The notes under the pieces: model-generated
The model's input: the letters and a program-made list of their open reading frames with translations, nothing else
Database searches by the model: none
What the model was told of the DNA's origin: nothing
From: Certhia americana
Lineage: Eukaryota > Chordata > Aves > Passeriformes > Certhiidae
Direction of reading: 5' to 3'
DNA length: 64,000 nt
Assembly (NCBI GenBank): GCA_018697195.1
Contig: CM031861.1
Location: 1,972,545-2,036,544, forward strand
Made by a program: the position numbers and the translations under genes
Shown here: one piece after another, positions 51,981 to 64,000 of the stretch
Numbering within the stretch: position 1 is the stretch's first letter
Layout: the number at the start of each line of letters is the position of its first letter

Positions 51981-54900
51981 GTTCTGTTCCTAGAAACTAC
52001 AAGTAAAAAGGCACAGATGAGTTCCAGTGTGTCCTCTTAGAAGTGTTGAAGCTTTAAGGCATTTTCCTGCTTCCAAAAGGAAATATTTTAACATGCATTG
52101 TTGGTTCTGTGCAAGGAAGGATTATTAACTCATAAGCAAAAGATAGACCTGATGAATTATTTAAATCTGTTCTGAAAACAACCCAGTCCATAAGCATTTA
52201 GGCAAATAAATATAATACAGGATATTTTTGTAGCTTCACTGTCCCTGTGAAGTGACTGAGCACTAAAAGCACCTTCTGGCCTTTAAATACTAATATTTAA
52301 TAGAAGGTTTTTATATGTTTATTCAAGCTAACTTAACACTGGGCTGAGAATCAGTACATAGGAAAAAACTCAGCTGCATTTATATGGTTTTTCAGTTTCA
52401 TGATATGCAAAGCACCAGGTTGCACTTCTCCAACTTTGAGCTAGGAGAAGGCAGTGGCACTGACTGAATAAAATTCCTGCAACTTCACCACACAAGCCAG
52501 AACATGTGCCTCGACTTTCAGATGTGCATCCCCTCTCAGAGGCAGGAAGCAATTAGAAATTCTATTTCTTCCCTTTCAATAACACACTTTCATCTGCATA
52601 ATGCAGTTCTGGGGCAGATTATTGAAATTCCTTGACACAGCAGCAGCAACCACACGGGGTAGTTTGGGCTCAGCCTCTCCTGCTGATCCCACACGCTTGT
52701 AATTACACAGGGACCATAATTAACCTGCTGGGAAAGACCAGGGATCTTTCAGATTCCCACTCTGCATCTTCCTAGTTTACTCCAGGCAAGTCAGGCTGCT
52801 GTCAATCCTTGTCAGACCACACAGGTCCAGGAGGAGTCAACAGCCCCAAAACTCAGCTGATTGCCTGAAGGAGTGAGGAGTTGAACACCAGAGAAAAAAA
52901 GGAAAAGGAAGCATTTTATATGTATAGGATATCCTTGAGCTGGTAAATTTTATCAAGATCTGGGTTTGGAAGCAGATTTTCAGCACTTTAACCAGCTTGA
53001 TAATCTCACAAATAAGAAATCTTAAAACATTTAAATATTTTTCGTTTAGAAATGCAAGGGAGGAATTTAAAACCACAGCAGCCACATTTGTCAACCTAAC
53101 AAAACCACCTGAAAGGAACTGCAATATAAAATTTACAGCCAAAACATAAATGGCTAAAAAACCCACACAACATTTCAATCAGAAAGCTTCTCAGCAACTA
53201 GTATCTGATTTGGGGTATTTAGCCAGCTTTTTATGAGCCTATATTTCATTTTGTCACAGGATTTTCCAAATTGAAAATGGTGAAGAGATCATTTAACATA
53301 CTACAACTGAAATAATTCTTAATATTGTTGTTGATTCAACAGTGTACTGGACCCCTTCCAAGACCAGAAGCTATATTCAATTAGTTTAGGAACATATGTC
53401 TTCATGTGTTGGGAAGAACCAGGGTGCAATTAAATTCACAAAAATTATTCAGCAGATGGAATCAAATGAATGTGTTCCTGTGTCTCATGTTCATAGAATT
53501 GTGTTTATTTTTTGCTTAAAAAAGCCCAAAAAACAGCCATAAACCTAAAAAGATGATTTTTTTTTTCCTGCTGAGATGTAAAGATGAGGATCAGAAGTTG
53601 TTTAGAACACAAGGAATAAATTTGTATGGTCTGTATTTCTTCAATTCCAATGTATACGATGTAAAGCATGTCTGGCTAGGGAAGCAATAAGTGAAAGTCT
53701 TTTGAAATGTGCAGGAATAAAGATAAGCATGGATTAAAATCCTGCCCCACCCCAGGGTCTTTTGCAGCTTAAAGTATTTGTCTCCACCTTCAGCATTCAG
53801 TCCACTCTGCTTCACCTGGGACCAGAAAACTGGTTAAAATATTTAAGGATAATTCCATGCTTAGATGCACGGCCACATCCTCAGAAAAGAGAAGCCCCAG
53901 CGTGCGTCTACTCCAACCCTGGAGCACGTGAGGAGAGTGAAATGTAGATGGCTGAGCCTGCCTGACAGTTTACTCAGAGTTTAAAACCCTTTTGACAAGC
54001 TCTGTGCAAAAAACTATTAAAGCAGGAGGTGAAGCTGTGCAGCAGAACCTGGTTAAGGAGCAGACAAAAGAGGAGGAATGAGTCACCCCTTTTAGAGCCT
54101 TGAAAGAAAGGGTAATGTCCCACACTTCCCGATGGGAATCAGACAGCCTGAGTGAGAGAGAAAAGCACCAGAGCAGACAACCACTCTCAGTCAGAGCTTC
54201 AGCTTGCTGAAATTCCAAGAGGAACCTAAAAGCAGAGAAAGTGAATTCCCAGTCTGAAAACAGGGAAATTTTCATCTGTGGGAACAGGGGATGTTCAGCA
54301 CTGACAAGAGGGCTTCACTGCACAGGTCCTTTGCTCACATTTTGCGTTCCGTAGCAGCTGAGCTTCTAAATGAAAAGGAAGCATACCTGAAAATCTCTAC
54401 TTTCATTGCTGATAGGTAAACAGATGATCACAGAAGTGAGTATGTGTATTAGTGAGTTCTAGACTGTGGGGAGGCCCCCACTGGCAGCAGGAGGGACCTA
54501 AACGCCCCTTCAGGAGCTCAGCAGTGCTTTGAGGACTTGTGGGTTTAGTGTTCCTTAAACTGAAAGCATATTAAAAAAAAAAAAAAAAAAAAAGGGAAAT
54601 AAATGAAAGAAAAGAAGTTCCTTTATAGCACAGACTAAGCAACTTGGCCTCCTCTCTGAACCCAGACTGAGAAAAAGAGGGCATTAGGCAGGACAGAAAC
54701 TGAGCTGTTTTTATGAGGAATTGCTGCTTCCTAGACTCTGCAGCTGCAGCCCCCATTACAGCCCAGTATCTCCAGCTCCAAAATCTCCCCACTACCCCCA
54801 GCTTATAATTCTCATCACTGGGGCACTGCTTCGACCAGTGCCCTGTAACTTTTCCATATCCACCTTTCCAGCTGGCAATTCCTTTGTATTTGCCCTGCAT

Positions 54901-57573
54901 GATGAGTTTTTCTCCGTCTGAGCAAAACCTTCTGAATTTCACATTAGCCAAAATTTAATGAGCAAACATCTAATAATATCTTCTCATCATGGCACAAAAT
55001 CATTAATCTCTATCCATCCTGCAAATTGTCTTTTTTTCACAGCTGCTTGTAGTTGACCCCTTAGCCATCTTCCTATCCAATTTTTTTCCACCTTCAGTAA
55101 TCATTTTCTGTGGAATGCTGAAATAATTTTTGTTTCAAACCAAACAGATTGACTCTCCTGCATTAATCTTGTTTACAAAACCAGCTAATCTCTGCCATTA
55201 GTCTTCCCAAACCAGCATGGGAAAAAAATCCATTTATACCGGTTCCCATTTGCTTCCCATTCACTTTTGGGTTTCCACCTAACATTTTTTAAATTCTGGG
55301 TTAAAACTTTCCACAGAATTGACCATCAGAAAACCATTAGCTGCCTCACATTTTCTCTTTCTTAGCACAGATGTCATGTTCACCACTCATCTTTCCTGCT
55401 GGCCTATACTATGACTCCTATGAAATCCAAGCACTAGAAATGCTGTTTACCAGCTCTGTGCTTGACTGCCAGGCTCATTTTCAGCAGGCACCTGATCACC
55501 CACATGCACCACGTGAACCCCACGGAGCGCTGGCACAAAGCACTCCTTCTTCTCTCCAGACACAAAGAACAAGTGGTCCTACATGTTGAGCGAGGTATGA
55601 ATAGGTTATATGTACCCCAAATATCAAAAGGAATGAACATTTTTTAAAATTTCCCCCCAAATCCTACAGATCTCCACAGCCTCCTTTGCTGACTTACTAA
55701 TTTTAAACGTGCTTTGCACATTTAATTTTGATGGCTGATAGTCCTGCAGGTATCTGGGCAATATTCAGTCCCCACAGAAAGCTGCCGTCTCTTCCTCAAG
55801 AAAATAAAATATCCCAAGTCTCTCCTAGTGCTATCATTCTTTTAAGGCTACATCCAAAACCATTTCATGACTCTGAGTTACTTCTCCAGAGGAATCCCAC
55901 TGAAGTTCACCTAAGCTACAATGGCTTGGAGCATTTTTCACACCATGTCATACCTGTTTCAGCAAGACTCTGGCTGTACCACTTGTTCCAGCAGCAATAA
56001 CAATAAATTGCCTCTTTTCTGTTCCTCAAACATGGGCTTGTATTGCCTCCTTCAGCTGTCAGCACTGCTATATTGGTTTTCTCCTAACAAATCTATCTAC
56101 CCTTGCCATGTGCTCCCACTGACTCAGGTCTCTCAAGTGGCTCTAAGCCTGTAAAGTGATCCTTGCCTTTCATCCCTCAAAACATTTCTACCACTGTGAC
56201 TCCGATGCTGGACATATTTGATGAGTTCCCTCTTCTCATCTCTGTGGATTGGTCTGTCTTTCTTTCCACGCATCGGGTGCTCCTGGCTTTTCCCTCTCAT
56301 TTTTTTAAGAGCAGGACTACTCCATGTGCTCCCCAACCAAACGCAGCAGCAGCAGCTGCTCTGGAATTCCCACACAGCGGAATCTCCCTGTGCCATACAA
56401 GTGTTTATCCCTGACCAGGAACAGGAGAAAATGGAGGAACACTTTCTTTGCACATCTCCTGGTCTGTCAAAACAGTTGCTCTGCCTGCCAGCACTCGCTA
56501 CCTTCACGACTGGCATATTTCAATGGTGTCAGCGAGACCCAAAAGCCACCAACTGCTCAGGAAAAAGATTTTAAAAAAGAATTAAGTATGAATGGAAATG
56601 AGGTTCACAAAGGCTAAACAAATTCTTGTATTTTGCCATCATGTTGAGGCCCATGCAGGAAATCCATGGCACTGGTACCTTTTTAGAAGACCTGTCAGAG
56701 AGCTGAGGGAAGAGCCCTGCAGGGACTGCAGCTCTCTCTTGGTTTAGCCCCCATGAAAACATGACAAGAGGCTGGGAGAGATCCCAAATACAAACTAAAC
56801 TGCTCTCTGGCATTTCTCTTAGATACCATTTCAGCCTCTGAAGATACTTCATACCAAACTTTGTCCCAGGCAGTTTCTTATTCTAGAATTGTATTTCTCA
56901 CCAATTCTCCATTCCTTGGATTTTTAGCACAGGCTTAGCCTCCAGCTTCTGCCAGTCTCAGTCTTCCCAGTTTATCCTCAGTCCCTCTTATCTTCTACAC
57001 TCATCCTTACCTCCTTTTCTTGGTTATTTGAGAATTTCACCTGCTCTGCTTCTCATGATGCATCCCATTTCTCTTTATCCATTCTTCCTATTTCTCCCCC
57101 TCTTTCAGGCTCTCCCCTTATTTAACTCTTCCCTCCATACAGATGCAGTTTCTGGGTTATCCCTGTTTCTCTCCAGTTCCCTGTTCATAAGGCCATGGTC
57201 CAGCCCAGCCTGCTCCCTGACTCCAGGTGTACCCACCATCCAGCTTCATTAACACTGGAGAAAAACATCTGGGATTTCCACCAGATTTCAGGAAGTCAGC
57301 TGAGGGAGCAAGAGAACTAACAAACAGAACCAAACACAACACATAGTTTGGGTATGTTTTTAAAAGAAAACTTATTTCTCAATAACACAGGAGCATTTTT
57401 CTAATCAAAGCTTACCAGAATTAAAAACAAAAAAGAATCAACAAAAAGAGGAAAACCAACTAAAACAGAACTCAAACAGCTTCAGCAAGTGCCTAATAAC
57501 TTGAGCAAAGTATCTAATAGTAGCAATTATCTGACAACAGTTTTATCCCAAGCAGTAGAAGCATTTTTATAAT
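51981..57573. other. Non-coding stretch, presumed SHANK2 intron
   Basis: No gene recognised. It contains an A run at about 54571-54592. Frames at 52837-53178, 54571-54951, 55728-56000 and 56133-56617 show no domains, and several overlap on opposite strands. Confidence 0.5.
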
Positions 57574-57693
57574 AGAACCACAGAATAATCAAAGTTGGAA
57601 GGGCCCTTCAGGGTCATCAAGTCCCAAACCCCCAGCATGGGCAGGGATGTCACCCACCAGACCAGGTTGCTCAGGACCCCATTTCATCTGGCC
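57574..57693 (-). mobile_element. CR1 LINE fragment (3' end)
   Basis: The plus strand shows gaaccacagaataatcaaag, ttggaagggcccttcagggt, cccagcatgggcagggatgt and accaggttgctcaggacccc, in CR1 order on the reverse complement. About 120 bases remain, in SHANK2 sense. Confidence 0.88.
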
Positions 57694-60600
57694 TTATCTT
57701 CTAATCAGGCTTAGATAAGCATCAGTTGTGATTGTACAACATCCACATATCAGTATTGTATCAGTGCCTGCGAATCTCACCACGGAATTTATTAGAGGAT
57801 GAGCAGGAAGGAAAGTGCAACTTGTTTTTTTCCCTGCATCCCAAGCACTGAACCAGCCACGCTACCTAAGAGAGTGAACCACATCCCTAATTAATGGAGA
57901 GAACGTCATTACTGGCTTAATATACTTCCAGTGCATATTTGCAAATCCACAGGAAAGTAGCTTCTTTATAAAATGTGATCTGAGCTGTCATTTGATGGTC
58001 TTTCAGAAAAAAAAAAAAAGGTGGAGGGTTTTTTGGCATATCCATGGAAGATGTTTAATATTTGCTGTTTTCAACTTACCCCCAATTTACTTAGCATGTG
58101 TTACTCCATTATGATTTAATTTGGACAAGAAAACTGCATGGCTGCTCAAGCAGTAAATTTAAAGTGTAAATGGATTCTTGGCTGCCAATGGCCCAGTTTC
58201 TGCTTCTGTTTCCATAGAAACCCATGTAGGAGTGGCAAGGAGGCATCACTTAAAATATGAACTTAAGGGTTTACTTCTCCCTTTTTCCTCCCTCTCATCT
58301 CCAAGCAAATGGGAGGTTGTTTAAATTTTCAGCCCCTTCTTTCTCACCCTTTGATTTTACTCCTGTAAGCACATGAAGTAATAATCCCACTGACCAGCAA
58401 TTTCCTCTGCTAAATTACAGATTCTAGGCTGCAGGAAGTGTGTACTTGGAACAGGAGGAGGAATGCCACACTCTCACACACCTCACACATGTTTGGTACT
58501 GTGCCACAAACTGTTTCTGTCCAGTGAAACTTGTACTGCTGAAGGGATTTAAATACAGAAGGTAGAAAAATCATCTTTAAAATGAGATGTACAACACTAA
58601 GCCTGCATAAGAGGAAACTGTGATTCCTCAGGACAGATGCTACACACAGCTAAATTCACCTGCTAGGTTAATAATAATAATCCTCTCATTTATCAACCAT
58701 CAGTCTCACAAAATCTCCAACCCAAGGTTTAATTTATGAATATCTGTGATGAGTCCCAAATGCAGTGTATTTCCTACAGTAATATGTCCTGTAACAAAAA
58801 TATCACTTCACCAACATAAAAATTTAGTGAGTTTGTTCATAAGAAATGCTTAAAGCTTTCAGCTGTGGCAAAGCAATTCTTCAAAAGAGCAATAGAGACA
58901 AATGGGATCTGAACCAAGATTTTGTGTTAAGTAAAAGACAAAGATACAGAGATCAGCAAAGTGTCGCGATCCCCACCACTGGGTTTATTTAATTGCCAGC
59001 AATATCCAGTGCATTCTGAGCCTACCTTGGGCACTTCCTCAGCACTGAACCTTTTCAGGCTCCTGCAGAAATGAGTCCCACATCACAAAAGCAAAAAACC
59101 AAGCCCCCCCTCCCCTGAACCAAAGAAGGTCAGGTAGGGAAACAGAGGAGGAAGCAGTGAAGAAGTGAAGGCCACCATCCACTCATCCTCCTCAGCAGAT
59201 CCTTTCCTACTCTATAAACACTTTTTTTCCTCCTTCTCATAGAATTCTAACACAGAAATCTATCCAGATATACAATCCATGAGGATTTGCAAACTTCCCT
59301 TCCAGAAATGAAGGAACTCATTCACAGGGCATGAACCCCACTTCACTTTTATTCCGTAGCAGATGTCTGGAGTCTGAGCCACTTATCTTCCACAAAAAGC
59401 ACTTGCAAATAAAAACTTTATCTTTTCCTGCTGGAGTTCTTCGGTGGGCAGCAAAGCCAGAACACTTCTTCTCCCAGCATCAAAAAAAGAAAAAAAGAAA
59501 ATAGCTACCAAGGGGACATAATTTCAGAAGCTAATTAAATTTGCTCTCCAGAACACATATGCCTTGTTATCATCCAACCTGCTGCCACATGGTAAAAGGA
59601 ACAATTCTAAAAATAAATAAATAAATAAAATGTAAATTTTGTTTACATGATCCACATTGTTCTTGAAGCCTCATCTCCCTGTTAGACACGTGTTTGCAAA
59701 GGACGAATTATGTTTATGGTTCTAAGCAGAGCCATTGCTTTTAGTTTGCCTGTCCATTAAAAAAAAAAAGGACAGAATCAAATCTTAGTTGCATCTCTCA
59801 ATATTGCATAGGTTTGTGCTGCAACAACATATTTTTTGATACACAGAATCATTTTATCATAAAACAGTTCAACTGTTCAGCTGAGAACAGGATTTCTAAC
59901 TATGTTTTGCCTGAGAATTCCAAGACACCCAAATCTTGTGCAGACTAAGGATGAGGATGTATTTATAAATTGCCTTTGGATATTTATTTTTATTTATGCA
60001 GTGCCTGTGGTCCTTCCCAATTAAAGTAAGTGGGGCATCAAAACCTATTGGGGTATGATGGAATAATTATGCATCAGAATATAAGGAAACCAATTAAGCC
60101 GCAAGCGTCCTTCAGAATAAACCCCTGATGCTCCCAGACAAACAGGCTTCTTCCAGATTTGTGCAACACAAATGAGACAAACAATCCTTTGGAAGAATCC
60201 TTGAGATGCCATGGCCTATAATGCAGCTCAAGCCACTAAAACTTGTCTGTTCAACATATAAGGTGCTTTCTAAAATATTGGCTAATCTCCAGGTGCTACT
60301 TGTTGGCTCTTCTGCTGTTCAGCTGTAAGATAATAACTGTGACAAGTATTTTTTCTTACATCTCTGGTCCTAAATAACAGAGAGTTGTACAAATCCCTTA
60401 CAGTTGAATCCATGCTCATCACAGTGAAGGATTTGCTGTACCTATTTACAAGCACAGCAAATTTTCTGGTGGCACCCCTAAGGCCCAGGAGGCTTAAAAT
60501 GATGATTGCTACATTTGGAAATAACATTTTCCTTGACTCCTGTGTGTGACAGAGGGAAAAATGTCCTCTGAATAAAAAGCCACTCTCCACCTGAGACCTA

Positions 60601-63600
60601 GATCTGAAGGATTTCAAATCTCACCCATCAGCAATTTGCAACTCCATCCAAAGGTCAAATGATAAAGCAGAAAATTTAATATATTTGAAGAAAATACAGT
60701 AATAGGGTATTTATTATCTAATACATCCATCCTACACATTTATTAAAGTGAATTTCACCAGTTTACAAGCTGGGTCCTACATGAAACTGGATACCTCACA
60801 TTGATCACTGAAATCAGGGGTTTTTTTGCTAAAAATACATTGGTGGATACAATAAAATGACAATTATAATTCTGGTGTTCTTACACAAAAGTTATGACTC
60901 ATTCATTAAAATATTTAAATTAGCAAGCCTACTGCTAGCTAAGATGGCAGATGCTAACACAGCCAAAGACTCAACACTCTGCATTATGTATGACTAACAA
61001 ATCTTTGTGGAGAATGATGTGTAAATATTTCATACCAAGCAAATAGGCTTTGTGAAAAGTAGCATGATCTGAAACACACACAGATCACATCCCAAGTGTA
61101 TTTAAAATACCCCTGATTATGTCACACAAGCAGAGAAGAACCAGCTCACACATGCTGAGTTCAATTCATCATAAATGAGGATTTTTGCCATTCGCCAGGA
61201 CTGGAATTTGAGGTTTCATAGTGAAATCCCTGTTTGCATCTCCAGTTTTGAATCTCTACTGCCTATCTGTGTTCTGAAAAAACACCAAAAAGTATAATAT
61301 GACCAATAAGTTGTCTAAGAACTTTACATACCCTTAGTAATGCAGGTATAAAGCAACAGGTTTATGATCTTTGCCCAGATATGAACAGAGCTTCAGATAA
61401 TTGTTTTCATAATTTATTTATAAACTTGATGGTATGAAAATATAGACTGTTTCATATGAGACCTTCAAATTTACCACTCAGTTCTTACGCTTTTAAGCTT
61501 TTCTTGTCCTCATCATTTCACACAAAAAATAAAAGCATTTTGAGTTCAGGGAAGGCTTTCCTGTATGCTCCAGTTCACGCTCCATTACTTCCTGCGCAGA
61601 GAGAAACATGAACCTCTGTTAAACCTACCAGAACAGCAGCATGGAGCAGACTCGAATCTGCCACTTATTTATCACTGAGCTGCACTTTCCCTAAAAATTC
61701 TTCCATTATCCTCTAATTTCCAGCTTAATTTTGCGTGTGTTCCATTACAGGGTTCACAGCGCCAGTGCCGCGTCAGCAGAGAGATGGGAAATGCTGATAA
61801 GAGGAGCTTTTCTGCTGGCTCTGGAGCATCATCTCTGAGCAAACAGCTCAGACTCACTGAGCAAACAAAAGCTCCTTCACGTCAGCAAAGTGGCAACTGC
61901 ACTGAAAATGTGGCTGCTGTACCAATGTCAAGCAAGGGGCAGAACCGTCCCTGTCCGGCTGCTGTGACAGCAGCACGAGGATGCTGCAGGACAGAGGAGA
62001 AAATGCTGAATTTATTCTGTGGAACACCTTTAGCATCACAACAGGCACAGGAGCAGGAGCATTGCACCAGCAGCAGGAGTTTTCTATCCAAATTCGAGGC
62101 TCACCCAACCAAGTATTAGTGCTGGTGTTTCTACACTCACTGAATAACAAGGCTTGGAGCTCAACCTCATGACACAACAACTTTACAAATGTCTTGGATG
62201 TGTGGAAGAAGAATCTGGGGTTCCAACAAGACCACATGAACAATCCAAACCTCAGCCACTTGGGAATGCTGTTTATTCCAGAAACAAGTTCTTAACTTCT
62301 TTCTTTTAAACTACTAGAGTAGTCACTGGGCTAAAGCAAAATGCCACCCAGGCTTTTCCACTGACACGCAGAAATGCCATAGTCCATTAACAGAAGTGCA
62401 TTTCATTAATGTCTCCTACCTCTCCATTTCCCATAAAATGGCAAATTATTGTGAGAAACAAAAATAATATCAAGTTTCCCATGAAAAGATCAAGAAAATG
62501 TGTTAAATATGTTGACCAATAATAAATGGCATCTCCTGGATCCAAGGAAATGTCTGTAAGGTATTTTTCTAGAAAAAAAGTTATTCTGGAAATACCTGTT
62601 TAAATGTTTCCCCTCTTTATCTATTAGGGTACTAATGTGCTCAGACTTGTAGATTCAGTTCTAGAGAAAAAGCTTTCAGTTCCTGTGAAATTATTTAAGT
62701 CAGACTGCTTGGTAATAGGAGAAAGAGAGTTCTTAGCTTCAAAATCAAGGCCATAATATCCCAGAGAAGCCACATGAAATTAGGCAGTTGAGTGGAACTG
62801 CTGCCACAGTAGCTTTCAGATTCCAAGAAATGGCTATCAGAAGTAAACATTTCATTGTCAGCTTCAGCTTTGGGAAATCTGAAGTACTTGACACATGAGG
62901 AATGTTTGATTCCTTTTCCTAGATTAGAAACATGCTTTAGGGATTGTCTGTATGTTCCTCTGTGGCTCCATGCCAATCCGGTTTTTATCAATAAAATCAC
63001 TACAAATCCACCTTCAGCTTAATAGTTATCCCCATAGAAAGAAGAAGCCTGATTTATTTCATACAGCAGTGAAGAAACTTGTCCCAGATGCCTCTGTTTC
63101 CTCCATCTTTCCCTTTTTGCAGCAAATCTCTCACTCGAGGACATAGAGACTAGTTGTTTTCTCTAAACATTCAGCAAAAATGTTAGAAAAGACACGACCC
63201 TTGAACACAGACTACACCTGCCTCAGGGAACAGCTAAACCAACCCAAAAAATCCAGCAGTGAAATTCAAACCTGCCTCTGACTGCTGAAAGTAAAAGCTG
63301 CCAATTTAAGGTTCCAACACAGTTCCTTTCCCTACAGAAAAATAAGAGGCTCAGAAGCTGCAATGAAATGGATCCCCACAGCCTCAACAGAGCAAATAAA
63401 TGATCCGTTCCTCAAAGTCCAGCTCCAGACCATTGTCCTGATATTCCCTGTTGCTGCTATGTAAGGTGATGCATGGAACCTGAAGGTGCCAATCCTAAAA
63501 ATTCTGCTCTTGCTGAAATTTTTGTTTCCTTACAAAGGAAAGGCTGGTCTTCAAAGCCATGAGTACACAAATCTTCCTCCAAAGAAACTAATTTTGTAGC

Positions 63601-64000
63601 CTCTACAGTACATCCTTGACTTGCAGAGGATCTGTTACAAGAAATATCAATCCAGATTTTGTGTTGAGTCATAACATAAAACAGGTGTCAAGATGATCAC
63701 CAGCAGTGCAGGTGAGGGAAGAGTAGATGTTGCCAGAGTTATTTTATCATGTTCAAGATGTATTCAATCATTTGTATTTAGTAGTCTAAACTGAGGCCTT
63801 TGCACGTTCCATTTGGAAAACAAGGGGGTTTTTTTATAACGAATGACAACAGAAACGTTCTAAATCCTCCACATGCAAAGCACTGTGCATGAACAGAATG
63901 TAAAACCTTCCTGAAAGCAGCTCATCACTGATAAAATTACAGTGCTACCTCTTTTTCAGAATTCCCTTAGTCAGTTACAGATAATCATGGAAAGGTTTAG
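57694..64000. other. Non-coding stretch, presumed SHANK2 intron, to window end
   Basis: No exon, RNA gene or named element recognised. It includes (AAAT)n at 59609-59631 and an A run at about 58006-58019. A GC-richer patch at 61760-62090 holds a 111-codon plus-strand frame starting at an ATG at 61784; no domain is seen. Confidence 0.5.
59609..59631. repeat. (AAAT)n microsatellite
   Basis: About five to six copies of aaat in a row (aaaataaataaataaataa). Confidence 0.85.

Noticed and set aside
1..64000. CRISPR arrays, rRNA, tRNA, bacterial operons, phage or plasmid features
   Set aside because: No regular spacer-repeat arrays, RNA gene signatures or prokaryotic coding density were seen; the window is a vertebrate intron landscape.

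Overview
The window is eukaryotic and almost certainly from a bird, probably a passerine or close relative. It is AT-rich and gene-poor. It carries eight fragments that look like the 3' end of CR1 LINEs and one long-terminal-repeat remnant of the avian ERVL type. There is no prokaryotic gene organisation, CRISPR array, rRNA or recognisable tRNA. Nearly all open frames are short chance frames in non-coding DNA.

The anchor is SHANK2, a postsynaptic scaffold gene transcribed on the minus strand. Two consecutive coding exons can be read with matching splice sites and phase. The exon at 19024-19159 encodes the last part of the PDZ domain and the linker after it. The exon at 17151-17231 encodes the proline-rich piece that follows and the start of the RSKSM segment. 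The intron between them is 1,792 bases. The first half of the PDZ domain was not found to the right, and neither the later small exons nor the large proline-rich exon was found to the left. The rest of the window is therefore read as SHANK2 intron: at least 17 kb downstream and at least 44 kb upstream of the two exons.

At 1837-3246 on the minus strand, in the same sense as SHANK2, lies a second coding-like locus. It has a 288-codon open frame with an acidic/serine-rich first half, a predicted helical segment and a lysine-rich tail. An exon-like block sits upstream of it beyond a GT-AG intron of about 320 bases. It resembles the C-terminal half of the multicopy SANT/Myb-like, probably transposon-derived proteins of bird genomes, but no DNA-binding domain is visible. 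This is the most unusual object in the window.

The remaining content is repeats: CR1 fragments (seven of eight in SHANK2 sense), the antisense ERVL-like LTR at 33322-34183, an older interspersed-repeat candidate near 13160-13620, microsatellites ((TA)n, (TTA)n, (GGGGAA)n, (AAAT)n), long A or T runs and some degenerate tandem repeats. I did not find a clearly new biological system.
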